Shown here: piece after piece, positions 16,969-25,450 of the stretch
Layout of the letters: each line of letters begins with the position of its first letter
Position numbering within the stretch: the first letter of the stretch is position 1
DNA from: DSSM01 sp964484125
Lineage (GTDB): Bacteria; Bacteroidota; Ignavibacteria; Tepidaquicellales; Tepidaquicellaceae
Direction: 5' to 3'
DNA length: 47,811 nucleotides
Assembly: GCA_964484125.1 (NCBI GenBank)
Contig: CAZAEK010000016.1
Location: forward strand, 1 to 47,811
The notes under the pieces: model-generated
Database searches by the model: none
What the model was told of the DNA's origin: nothing
Seen by the model: only the letters and a program-made list of their open reading frames with translations
Position numbers and translations under genes: made by a program

Positions 16969-19076
16969 TTTAAAACAACTTTAATTCTTGCATCAAGTAT
17001 GATACATGATTTTCTATCAGGTTTTAATATAAATGGATTAAGATCAATTTCTTCAAATTCAGGGAAATCCATTACAAGTTTTGAGAGTCTTAATAAATTT
17101 TCTTCAATAAATTTTATATCAACCGGTTTAGCTCCTCTGACACCTTCAAGTATTTTATAACTTTTAATTGATTTTACAAGTTCTGAAGCTTCAATATCAG
17201 TTATCGGAATAGATTTAAACTTTACATCTTTAAATACTTCAACAAGTACACCGCCAAGTCCAAACATAATTAAATGACCTGCGCCCGGATCTTTTGTTAT
17301 ACCGAAAATAGTTTCAATTCCTCCTTTGACATAAGGTTGAATTATAAAACCTTCAAGCTCGCCATCAAGTCCTTTATCTTTGAGATTACTTATTACCCTG
17401 CTCTCCGCCTGAATAAGGTCATCAACATCTTCTATGTTTAACACAACACCGCCTACATCTGATTTATGAACAAGATTTTTACCTGCTACCTTTATTACAA
17501 CCGGGAAGCCGATATCTTCAGCCAGATCAACTGATTCCTGTGCGTTTCTTGCAAGTCCTGATTTAATAATTGGTAATCCGTAAGCTTCGAGTATTTTACA
17601 TACTTCATCAAAATTAAGATAAAATTCACCTGTTTTTGTCTGATTGTTAAGGATTTTTTTTACCTTACTTTTATTTACCTTGAAATCAACATAATTGCCT
17701 TTGATTTTTTCAATATAAGTTTTGTATTTATACATAAGTCCGATACACCTTGCAGCAGATTCTGAGCTATTGTAAACGGGAGGATGAGTCGGATCAACTT
17801 TTGATAACTTGGGAATATTCTCATCCTGCGACATTAAAACAAGTAGAGAGGTTTTAGCGGAAGATTTCGTTCCCGCAGATATAGCTTTTGCAATCTCAAG
17901 GGTATCAAGCATTAAAGGTGGTCCTAATATAATAATTAATGAGTCAACATTTTTATCTTTTAGCATAATCTCAGTTGCTTCCTTATACATTTCAGGAGTT
18001 GCAGGTGGGAGCAAATCAACAGGATTATTGAATGATGCTTCTTCAGGAGCAAATTTTTTCAGTGCCTCGATTGTTTTTGGTTCAAGCTGAGGTAAAACAA
18101 GTCCATATTTATCTGCTTCATCAGCGGTTAGAATTGCAGGTCCTCCGGCATTAGTCAAAATGCCAAGTCTGTTTCCCTTTGGGAGATTGGCTCTGTCGAA
18201 TGCTTTGGCAAGGTCAAACATATCTTCAACTGAATCAACCCTTATGACACCTGCCTGTTCAAGAATGGTTGAGGCAACTGAATCAGCACTCGCAAGTGCA
18301 CCTGTATGTGAAGAAGCGGCTTTCTGACCCGAGGCGGTTTTTGCGGCTTTAATTGCAATAACAGGTTTTTTGGGTGTAATTTCTCTTGCAATTTTTAAAA
18401 ACTCTTTTGGATCTGCAAATGATTCAAGATATAAAGTAATTACTTTTACATCTTCATTATCTTTCCAGTATTCCAATATTGAATTTTCGGTAATATCGGC
18501 TTTATTACCGATGCTGATAAATTGTGAGAAACCAATATCTCGTTTTGCAAGCAATGCAAGTACTGCCGCTCCGAGTGCTCCGCTCTGTGAAATAAATCCT
18601 ATACCTCCTCTGACAGGGTCACTCTTAACAAATGTAGCATTCATTGATACCTCTGGTATCATATTAATCAAACCCATACAATTCGGACCAACGAGACGAA
18701 TTTTATATTTTTTAATTTTTTCTAATAACTGTTCCTCAAGGTTAGCTCCTTCTTCCCCGGTTTCTTTAAACCCGGCAGTTATCAAAACTACAGCATCTAT
18801 TTTTTTTGAATGACAATCATCTATTGCCTGTAGAGCAAGGTTTTTCCCAACCATTATAATAGCAAGGTCAACCGGCTCTTTTATTTCTTTAAGTGATTTA
18901 TACACTTTGAAACAATGTATTACTTCTGCTTTTGGATTTATAGGATATATTCTCCCTTGATATCCGAACTTAACAAGATTATTTATTAACTCCCAGCTTA
19001 ATGTACCCTGTTTAGATGAAGCACCTACTACCGCAATTGATTTCGGATATAAAATTCTGTCAATCTGTTTTAGCAT
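16965..19076 (-). CDS. ADP-forming acyl-CoA synthetase (acetate-CoA ligase type), fused alpha-beta
   Basis: A 703-residue fusion. The alpha part (1-460) has a CoA-binding Rossmann domain starting at PKSIAVVGASSKQG, the SQSGALGA loop and the phospho-histidine H257 in SSHTGALAS. The beta part (about 480-703) is an ATP-grasp domain with HKSDVGGV (H538). Such enzymes convert acyl-CoA, ADP and phosphate to acid, CoA and ATP, or run in reverse, giving substrate-level ATP in fermentation of acids or amino acids. Both expected histidines are intact. The gene is followed by the queD-like gene with a 4-nt overlap. Confidence 0.93.
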   Translation of the reverse strand: MLKQIDRILYPKSIAVVGASSKQGTLSWELINNLVKFGYQGRIYPINPKAEVIHCFKVYKSLKEIKEPVDLAIIMVGKNLALQAIDDCHSKKIDAVVLITAGFKETGEEGANLEEQLLEKIKKYKIRLVGPNCMGLINMIPEVSMNATFVKSDPVRGGIGFISQSGALGAAVLALLAKRDIGFSQFISIGNKADITENSILEYWKDNEDVKVITLYLESFADPKEFLKIAREITPKKPVIAIKAAKTASGQKAASSHTGALASADSVASTILEQAGVIRVDSVEDMFDLAKAFDRANLPKGNRLGILTNAGGPAILTADEADKYGLVLPQLEPKTIEALKKFAPEEASFNNPVDLLPPATPEMYKEATEIMLKDKNVDSLIIILGPPLMLDTLEIAKAISAGTKSSAKTSLLVLMSQDENIPKLSKVDPTHPPVYNSSESAARCIGLMYKYKTYIEKIKGNYVDFKVNKSKVKKILNNQTKTGEFYLNFDEVCKILEAYGLPIIKSGLARNAQESVDLAEDIGFPVVIKVAGKNLVHKSDVGGVVLNIEDVDDLIQAESRVISNLKDKGLDGELEGFIIQPYVKGGIETIFGITKDPGAGHLIMFGLGGVLVEVFKDVKFKSIPITDIEASELVKSIKSYKILEGVRGAKPVDIKFIEENLLRLSKLVMDFPEFEEIDLNPFILKPDRKSCIILDARIKVVLK

Positions 19077-19144
19077 ATAGATGAGATTAAATGTTTAAGG
19101 ATATATTAAAATAGCATTTTAATACTTTTAATAAAATCCGAAAA

Positions 19145-20353
19145 CTAAATGTAAAATACTTCCTCGAGTAGTGAAAATTTTATTAAAGTTGCTGTGATAA
19201 AATCTAATGTTGATTGAGGTTCAAATAAATCCCTTAGAATAATATTTTCTGCTGAAATATAAACTTCTTCTATTGCTTCCCTGATATGATTATTCAATGG
19301 TGTCCACGTTGAATGAAAACCATAACCGAGTTTCCCCCAGATTATATTTTTATTCATTGAACGGATTTTACCGTCAAAAGAGAGTGAGTCTTTTCCGTGA
19401 AAGTTATCGGAAAGATCTATTCCCTTTATTTCGAACAGTCTGTAATTACTGTCTTTTATAGATTTTTCTGCAATTCCTTTAAGATATAAATCCTTATAAC
19501 ATTTCCATTTTATCTGATCAATTAAATCCTGTTCCTCATCAAATTCAGAATTTATCAATACTGAATGCAGTTCTATGATATATTCGTCTATTTCATCGAG
19601 TCTTTTTGATATCAGCATTTCGAGGACTTCAAGAATGTTTGAAATATTAATAAATCTGTCTTTTTCCCTAAGATACCTTATTGTATATCCCAGTATCAGG
19701 TCATAATGATTCGTTAAAGTTTTTACGTAGGGTTGAAGCACAAAAGGTATGTATTCATCAAGGAACTCTTTATAATTTTCAATATCGTATTTTCTTCTGT
19801 ATCCATCCCTGGCTAAAGGCAAAAGGTCTTCTATAGCATCGTGCATTGCCGCAATTGCACCATATTCAAAACATCCTGCTACATTAAAATTTAATTCTAT
19901 TGCTACACCACCGACTCTGTTGAGGTGAGAAGCCGAGCTAATGTTACATTTTCTTTTTAACTGAAGATAGATGTATTGTTCAAATATTTTTTTAACGCTT
20001 TCTGAATAAGGGCCATAAAATTTTCTTAAGTCTTCAAGGTCAGGAACAACGTTGTAAAGAATAGAAGCATGAATTCTTTGATAGTTTTCATCTTCTTCTA
20101 AATTTGTTCTTGCCGAGAATACTTCATCAGGTGCTGTATAATCGTGCTCTCTGACTTTAAGCCAGGGCTTGAAATTAACATCAAAATAATTTTCAAATAT
20201 TTCCTGTATAATTCCTGCTTTTGATTGCCCATAAGCCCTTGTTAGCAAACCGATAGAAGGTACACTCCGGTTTTTAATATATTCAAGTACCTCCATCGCA
20301 TTATAAAAATTATTATACTGCTTTAAAGTTTCTCTTTCGTATTTTGGTTTCAT
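19145..20353 (-). CDS. Uncharacterised protein with HD-type phosphohydrolase motifs
   Basis: A 402-residue, mostly helical protein that I do not recognise as a named family. A central segment reads SASHLNRVGG (H143, R146), then AAMHDAIEDLLP (H171, D172, E175, D176), then TNHYD (N215, D218). The H...HD..ED...D order is that of metal-dependent HD hydrolases, closest in appearance to the hydrolase half of RelA/SpoT proteins. No synthetase, TGS or ACT domain follows. The C-terminal half has no visible motif. It stands alone, divergent from the T9SS cargo gene. Possible role: hydrolysis of a nucleotide or other phosphate. Confidence 0.6.
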   Translation of the reverse strand: MKPKYERETLKQYNNFYNAMEVLEYIKNRSVPSIGLLTRAYGQSKAGIIQEIFENYFDVNFKPWLKVREHDYTAPDEVFSARTNLEEDENYQRIHASILYNVVPDLEDLRKFYGPYSESVKKIFEQYIYLQLKRKCNISSASHLNRVGGVAIELNFNVAGCFEYGAIAAMHDAIEDLLPLARDGYRRKYDIENYKEFLDEYIPFVLQPYVKTLTNHYDLILGYTIRYLREKDRFINISNILEVLEMLISKRLDEIDEYIIELHSVLINSEFDEEQDLIDQIKWKCYKDLYLKGIAEKSIKDSNYRLFEIKGIDLSDNFHGKDSLSFDGKIRSMNKNIIWGKLGYGFHSTWTPLNNHIREAIEEVYISAENIILRDLFEPQSTLDFITATLIKFSLLEEVFYI

Positions 20354-20507
20354 ATTACAAGATACGAAAAAGAAAACAAAAATTCAAATTTTTATTTCTG
20401 AATAGTTTGTTACTACCTGCAAGGGTAAACAATTTTTGCTTTTTAATATTTATTTTTTATTAATTAAAACTTAAATTATAATAATTTAAAAATTTATTTA
20501 TAAACAG

Positions 20508-22343
20508 ATGAAAAAAATTTTGTTTACCCTTCTGTTAATTTTTGTTATAGCGACAGAATCTTTCTCAGGAGACAGGATGATGCTAATTGAGTTCTTCACA
20601 AGTTCAACTTGTTATCCCTGCGCTTTGAATAATCCGGCATTAATAGCTTTTATTAATTCAAAAGATCCATCAGTACTTGCTGCAATTGGATTTCATATGA
20701 ACTGGCCTGCGCCGGGAAATGACCCTATGTATTTATATAATCCAACAGATAATACAACCAGACGAAATTATTATGGAATAAATTCTATCCCACAGGGCAG
20801 ATATGACGGAATTATCAGTTACACAACTAGTGCTCTTCAAAGTGTTTTTGATTCAAGAAAAGATATTTTAAGTCCCGTTACAATTATCGTCAGAGACAGT
20901 ACATTTGGTGACAGTGTTGCAGTTAAAACCTGGATTTATTGTGAAACAATGCTTGATAATCCAAATGTAAGTGTATTAATCGGTATTAAAGAAGATTCAA
21001 TTCAATATTCATCACCTCCGGGGTCTAATGGAGAAACTTTCTTTCCGTGGGTTATGAGAAAAATGCTTCCAACAGGTGGGGGTACTCCGGTGATTTTAAA
21101 TCCCGGACAGTTGAAATATCTTGAATATAAATATAAAATTGATCCTGTATGGAATAACAATGTAATAAGCCATCTTGTATATGTCCAGGATAACGGCACA
21201 AAAGAAGTATTAAACGCCGGCAAAACTATTAAAAATTTTGCAATGATATCTAATCCGGGATTCAGGTCTGTTAACCAGGGCTCTGCCAATTCTGGTACTT
21301 ACAAAATTAAAATTCCTTTTACAGCATCCGGCTATAATTCTCCTGTTACTCTTACTGCAACTGTTGAACCCAATAATGCAGGAATTACTACTTCATTCCC
21401 TAATGGTAATGTTATTTCTACTTTTCCGGATTCATTAACTTTGCAGGTTAACTCAACTGCTTCTGTTCCTGCAGGTGTATATAAGATAATTGTTACTGGC
21501 ACCAATACTGCCGGAAAGTCTCACAAGGTTGCAGTTGATTATCTTGTTGGTAAAAGCTATATAACCGTACAAACTAATCCGGCTCTTGGTTTTATTGTTG
21601 ATAATGTAAACTATAACGGAGCAAAAACTTTCAACTGGGATTTAGGTACTAACCATACCTTAGTTGCAACATCACCACAAACATTTGGTGCGACAAGATA
21701 TGTATTTAAAAACTGGAGCAATAACGGAGATACGACTCAGACGATAGTAGCATCAAGTTCAGTTTCAGAATATACTGCATTTTATAAAACACAGTTCAGA
21801 GTTATGACAAGTGTAAATCCATCTGGACTACCTGTTACTATTTCAGGTTCAGGGAATACATTCTATGATTCATTGACTACACTTAACATTTCTGTTTCCC
21901 CATTACAGGTTCAATACAATAATAAAACATACTACTTTAAGAGATGGGTAGGATCAGGTTATGGCTCTTATACAGGCACTAACCCTTCTTTCACACTTAA
22001 TGTTCTCAATCCAATCAATGAGATTGCAGTCTATGACACGATTGATGTAGGTATTAATCAAATAAGTTCAGAAATTCCCGATAAATATAATATTTATCAG
22101 AACTATCCAAATCCGTTTAATCCTGTAACTAAAATCAGATTTGATATTGCTCAGAAAGGATTTACAAACATACAGGTATTTGATATTCTAGGAAGAGAAG
22201 TTTCAGTTTTATACAGAGGTGAATTAACACCTGGTAAATACGAGACATCATTTAACGCCTCAGGTCTTAACAGCGGAGTGTATTTTTACAGAATACAGTC
22301 GGGAACATATACTCAGGTAAAAAGAATGCTTTTAGTTAAATAA
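20508..22343 (+). CDS. Omp28-like secreted protein with type IX sorting domain
   Basis: A 611-residue exported protein. A signal peptide (about 1-20) is followed by a thioredoxin-like domain with CYPC (C35, C38) and a GINSIPQGRYDG loop, as in Omp28-related proteins. Middle residues about 240-340 look like an Ig-type domain; about 345-515 hold two diverged InlB B-like repeats (FKNWSNNGDT, FKRWVGSGYG). Residues about 525-611 are the type IX C-terminal domain with IYQNYPNPFNP and final MLLVK. Probably surface-attached or released. A terminator follows. The CxxC pair suggests surface thiol chemistry, which is inference. Confidence 0.9.
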   Translation: MKKILFTLLLIFVIATESFSGDRMMLIEFFTSSTCYPCALNNPALIAFINSKDPSVLAAIGFHMNWPAPGNDPMYLYNPTDNTTRRNYYGINSIPQGRYDGIISYTTSALQSVFDSRKDILSPVTIIVRDSTFGDSVAVKTWIYCETMLDNPNVSVLIGIKEDSIQYSSPPGSNGETFFPWVMRKMLPTGGGTPVILNPGQLKYLEYKYKIDPVWNNNVISHLVYVQDNGTKEVLNAGKTIKNFAMISNPGFRSVNQGSANSGTYKIKIPFTASGYNSPVTLTATVEPNNAGITTSFPNGNVISTFPDSLTLQVNSTASVPAGVYKIIVTGTNTAGKSHKVAVDYLVGKSYITVQTNPALGFIVDNVNYNGAKTFNWDLGTNHTLVATSPQTFGATRYVFKNWSNNGDTTQTIVASSSVSEYTAFYKTQFRVMTSVNPSGLPVTISGSGNTFYDSLTTLNISVSPLQVQYNNKTYYFKRWVGSGYGSYTGTNPSFTLNVLNPINEIAVYDTIDVGINQISSEIPDKYNIYQNYPNPFNPVTKIRFDIAQKGFTNIQVFDILGREVSVLYRGELTPGKYETSFNASGLNSGVYFYRIQSGTYTQVKRMLLVK

Positions 22344-22368
22344 TATTTTCATAAAAAAGAAATGGATT

Positions 22369-22397
22369 AAAAAAGCCGGTATAAAGCCGGCTTTTTT
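22369..22397 (+). terminator. Rho-independent terminator after the T9SS cargo gene
   Basis: AAAAAAGCCGG (22369-22379) pairs with CCGGCTTTTTT (22387-22397) around a 7-nt loop: an 11-bp stem with a T-run, 26 bp past the stop. The A-run on the other side would let it act in both directions. It separates this gene from the exonuclease III gene, whose TTG start is 20 bp later. Confidence 0.9.
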
Positions 22398-22417
22398 GAA
22401 TTATTATTAGAAAATAA

Positions 22418-23212
22418 TTGGAAAAAGAAAATAAAAAGAAGAGAAAATATACAATTTATTCATTTAACGTGAATGGCATAAGAGCAATTCACAAAAAAGG
22501 TTTTCTTGAATGGGTCAATAATGCAAAGCCGGATATACTATGTATTCAGGAGACAAAGGCACAAGTGGAGCAATTACCTGATGAGTTGATTAATATTAAA
22601 GGTTATAAATCTTACTGGCATTCAGCAGAGAAAAAGGGATATTCCGGAGTGGCAATTTATACTAAGATAGAACCAGAAAATGTTATTTATGGAATCGGAA
22701 ATAAAATTTTCGATATTGAGGGAAGAGTAATATTCATTGAATTTGACAAATTCATACTCGCTAATGCTTATTTCCCGAATGGCGGAAGAGGTCCGGAAAG
22801 AGTGGCTTATAAATTAGAATTTTATGATGAACTTTTCTTTTATCTTGAAAAAAATTACAGAGAAAGGAAGGGAGTAATAGTAGTTGGCGATTATAACACA
22901 GCGCACAAAGAAATTGACCTCGCCAGACCTAAAGAAAACGAAAACAATACAGGTTTTCTTCCCGAAGAAAGAAAATGGATTGATAACATAATAAATCTCG
23001 GATACACTGATATTTTCAGGGAATTCAATAAAGAGCCGGGACAATACACTTACTGGGATATGTTTACACGTGCAAGGGAAAGGAATATTGGCTGGCGGAT
23101 AGATTATTTTATGGTCTCAAATGACATTGCTAAAAATGTTACAAACGCACAAATTCACAATGATATTTTCGGCAGCGACCACTGCCCAATCTCAATAGAA
23201 TTAAAAATATAA
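22418..23212 (+). CDS. xth: Exodeoxyribonuclease III (AP endonuclease)
   Basis: A 264-residue EEP-fold nuclease of base-excision repair. Visible motifs are YSFNVNGIRA at the start, CIQETKAQ with the metal-binding glutamate, the GVAIYTK strand, GDYNTAH with the catalytic aspartate/asparagine, WRIDYFMVS, and the final SDHCPI with the catalytic histidine. The start is TTG 22418, followed by a lysine-rich tail before the first strand. The TAA stop overlaps the next ATG by one base, so the two are coupled. Confidence 0.95.
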   Translation: MEKENKKKRKYTIYSFNVNGIRAIHKKGFLEWVNNAKPDILCIQETKAQVEQLPDELINIKGYKSYWHSAEKKGYSGVAIYTKIEPENVIYGIGNKIFDIEGRVIFIEFDKFILANAYFPNGGRGPERVAYKLEFYDELFFYLEKNYRERKGVIVVGDYNTAHKEIDLARPKENENNTGFLPEERKWIDNIINLGYTDIFREFNKEPGQYTYWDMFTRARERNIGWRIDYFMVSNDIAKNVTNAQIHNDIFGSDHCPISIELKI

Positions 23213-24228
23213 TGAAAGCATTATTTCTTTTAAGAACAGGTAATATCGAAGAGCTGAAGAATAATCTGGAATTAAGAAATATTGATATACCGGAATGTTC
23301 AGAAGATGAAGTTCTTATAAAAATCTCTTTTGCTGCATTGAATCACCGTGATTTATGGATTACAAAGGGTTTATATGCAGGGATAAAATTGCCAGTAGTA
23401 TTAGGTTCAGACTGCTCAGGAATAATAGAATCAAAAGGAGCAAATTGTAATGAATTCAGTTTAGGTGATGAAGTTATTGTGAATCCGGGTTTTAACTGGG
23501 GAGATGATGAAAATTTTCAGTGCAGGGATTTTAAAATTCTTGGCTTACCTGATAATGGCACACTTCGTGAATATATTGCAGTTAATAAAAAAAATGTATT
23601 TAAAAAACCATCGCATCTATCCTTAGAACAATCAGCCGCCCTGCCATTGGCGGGATTAACAGCTTACAGAGCCCTTTTCAGACGGGCAGGTGCTAAAAAA
23701 AATAACTCGGTCTTAATAACAGGAATAGGAGGAGGCGTATCTCAAATGGCAATGATATTTGCATTGGCAACTGGATGTGATATTTATTTTACTTCAGGAG
23801 ATGATGATAAAATCGCAGAAGCACAAAAAATGGGGGCAAGAAATGGAGTAAATTATAACTCGCCAGACTGGGAAAAGGAAATCTTAAAACTATCAGGAGG
23901 GATAGATATAGTAATTGACGGAACGGGAGGAGATATACTTAATAAATGTCTTGATGTTGTAAAGCCGGGCGGTACTATTGTAAATTACGGAGCAACACTC
24001 GGTAATATCAGAGAATTTGCAACAAGAAAGTTATTCTGGAAGCAGATAAATCTTCTTGGCTCTACTATGGGAAGTGATAAGGATTTTGCAGAAATGATAG
24101 ATTTTGTAATTAAAAATAATATACAACCGGTAATTAAAGATATGTTTAAATTTAAAGAAACAGCAGACGCATTTATGCAGATGGAAAAACGAAAGCAATT
24201 CGGAAAGATTATTATAAAAATTGCTTAA
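23212..24228 (+). CDS. Zinc-less MDR-family oxidoreductase (quinone oxidoreductase-like)
   Basis: A 338-residue medium-chain dehydrogenase/reductase. The GroES-like half includes ALNHRDLWITKG and GSDCSGIIESKG; the NAD(P)-binding half includes the VLITGIGGGVSQMA glycine motif near 165-180. The structural-zinc cysteine quartet is not seen. LNHRDLW and the LPLAGLTAYRAL helix are typical of the quinone oxidoreductase/YhdH-like branch. It starts one base into the exonuclease stop. Two tandem terminators follow. Substrate not predictable. Confidence 0.9.
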   Translation: MKALFLLRTGNIEELKNNLELRNIDIPECSEDEVLIKISFAALNHRDLWITKGLYAGIKLPVVLGSDCSGIIESKGANCNEFSLGDEVIVNPGFNWGDDENFQCRDFKILGLPDNGTLREYIAVNKKNVFKKPSHLSLEQSAALPLAGLTAYRALFRRAGAKKNNSVLITGIGGGVSQMAMIFALATGCDIYFTSGDDDKIAEAQKMGARNGVNYNSPDWEKEILKLSGGIDIVIDGTGGDILNKCLDVVKPGGTIVNYGATLGNIREFATRKLFWKQINLLGSTMGSDKDFAEMIDFVIKNNIQPVIKDMFKFKETADAFMQMEKRKQFGKIIIKIA

Positions 24229-24234
24229 TAAAAC

Positions 24235-24262
24235 CACGGCAATTGTCGTGATAATTTTTTTG
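24235..24262 (+). terminator. Terminator after the MDR oxidoreductase gene
   Basis: CACGGC (24235-24240) pairs with GTCGTG (24245-24250, one G-U) around AATT, followed by ATAATTTTTTT. It is the first of two stacked terminators between converging genes, placed 6 bp after the stop. Confidence 0.75.
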
Positions 24263-24297
24263 AAAAAGGTGAGCGGAATAATTCTGCTCACCTTTTT
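24263..24297. terminator. Bidirectional terminator between converging genes
   Basis: AAAAAGGTGAGC (24263-24274) pairs perfectly with GCTCACCTTTTT (24286-24297) around an 11-nt loop. With A on one flank and T on the other, it gives a strong stem and U-tract on both strands. It directly abuts the stop of the minus-strand gene at 24298. Confidence 0.9.
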
Positions 24298-24855
24298 TTA
24301 AACTTTCTTCATTTCCTCAAGCTTTTTTCTGACCTCGTTTAGTTCTTTGTTTATATCATTGAATTCGTCTTCAAAATCATTTTCTTCACTTTCTGAGTTT
24401 TCAGAAGGTTCGAATAAAAGATCCCTGTTATATGACTTCCTGATATTTTTATTACTGCCGGATCTGAATTTTTCAATAAACGCTTTAACACCATTTACAA
24501 CTGCGCTATATCCTTTAATAGTATCATAAACAGATGGTTCAACTCTTTTCCGTAATCCTTCAACAAAGTCAGTAATATTTTCTATTGTGTCTCTGACTTT
24601 ATCCACTGTCCCTTTTAACCCATCAAGATTTTCATCAACAGTTTGAGCTATTGAATTAATTTTTTTCATGGTAGAGAGAGTTTCATCTATTAAAGGATCT
24701 ATTCTTACCTTAAACTTTGTAAAATCATCCTGAAGTGATTCTACTTTAGCAGTAAGGCCTTTAATAATCTTTGTCAGAGAAACAATTAAAGCTATTAAAG
24801 CAATGAAGACAATAATCTGAATAACTACCGAAATGTTAAAAAGGATATTATCCAA
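24298..24855 (-). CDS. Membrane-anchored coiled-coil protein, DUF948-like
   Basis: A 185-residue protein: one N-terminal helix (about 8-30, ISVVIQIIVFIALIALIVSL), then long amphipathic helical heptads (35-125) of the DUF948/YtxG type, and a charged C-terminal tail rich in Glu/Asp/Asn. Start is TTG 24855; no ATG is available upstream in frame. It follows the YtxH-like gene by 35 bp on the same strand. In Bacillus, YtxG and YtxH are general-stress neighbours; a similar envelope-stress role here is inference. Confidence 0.75.
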   Translation of the reverse strand: MDNILFNISVVIQIIVFIALIALIVSLTKIIKGLTAKVESLQDDFTKFKVRIDPLIDETLSTMKKINSIAQTVDENLDGLKGTVDKVRDTIENITDFVEGLRKRVEPSVYDTIKGYSAVVNGVKAFIEKFRSGSNKNIRKSYNRDLLFEPSENSESEENDFEDEFNDINKELNEVRKKLEEMKKV

Positions 24856-24890
24856 TTTTTTTTATTTTTAAAAAAGAACAGTTTTTAAAA

Positions 24891-25310
24891 TTATGACAAT
24901 TTAGACTTTTCTTCTTTATATGCATCAACTCCTGCTTTTAAAGCTTCTTTTATTCTTTCGGCTTCGGATGAAATTTTCTCTTTAGCATTTCCGATTTTTT
25001 CAGAAGCTTTGTCTTTTGCATTCGCAAGGACCTTATTTGCGTCCTCAATAATTGTTCCTGCTTTTTTCTTTGCATCTTCGATCAGCGATTCACTTCTTCT
25101 CTTTCCTTCGTTGATCAGTTCTGTTGCTTTTTCCTTTGCAATCTGCATATACTCCGTAGCGTCATCAAGTATTTCGTCTTTCTTCTTGCCAATATCTGCT
25201 CTTAATTCTTTGCCGGATTTAGGGGCATATAATAATGCTACTATAGCACCTACTACTCCGCCCGCTAAAAATCCAAGGATTAATCCTTTTGCCATTTTGT
25301 TTTCTTCCAT
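24891..25310 (-). CDS. YtxH-domain protein
   Basis: A 139-residue protein with a short glycine-rich membrane helix (GLILGFLAGGVVGAIVALLYAP, described here by its ends at about 8-29), the YAPKSGKELR motif that defines YtxH proteins, and a long Lys/Glu/Ala-rich helix with LEA-like 11-mer periodicity. A good Shine-Dalgarno (AAAGGAGA, 6-8 nt upstream) supports the first ATG, giving MEENK, over the ATG five codons later. The gene pairs with the DUF948-like gene and probably belongs to a stress response. Confidence 0.82.
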   Translation of the reverse strand: MEENKMAKGLILGFLAGGVVGAIVALLYAPKSGKELRADIGKKKDEILDDATEYMQIAKEKATELINEGKRRSESLIEDAKKKAGTIIEDANKVLANAKDKASEKIGNAKEKISSEAERIKEALKAGVDAYKEEKSKLS

Positions 25311-25356
25311 AATAAATCTCCTTTAGTTTATTTTTTACTAATCATCCGCAGGAATA

Positions 25357-25383
25357 GTGATTCCAATTACTAATTGTAATCAC
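25357..25383. other. Hairpin downstream of dihydrolipoyl dehydrogenase gene
   Basis: GTGATTCCAATT (25357-25368) pairs with AATTGTAATCAC (25372-25383) with one mismatch around a 3-nt loop. It lies between the lpdA stop and the YtxH-like gene. No T-run follows on either strand, so it may be a weak terminator, an mRNA-stabilising end or an operator. Confidence 0.5.
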
Positions 25384-25450
25384 CATTTCCGGAATTTTAT
25401 TTTAACTTCATAAAGATATATATATCTTACAGATAATTCAACTGATAAAA

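Noticed and set aside
19098..19130. Hairpin TTAAAAT/ATTTTAA after the acyl-CoA synthetase start region as a terminator of the HD gene
   Set aside because: It is weak, AT-only, and placed upstream of the HD gene's stop in the transcription sense used, so it gives no useful signal.
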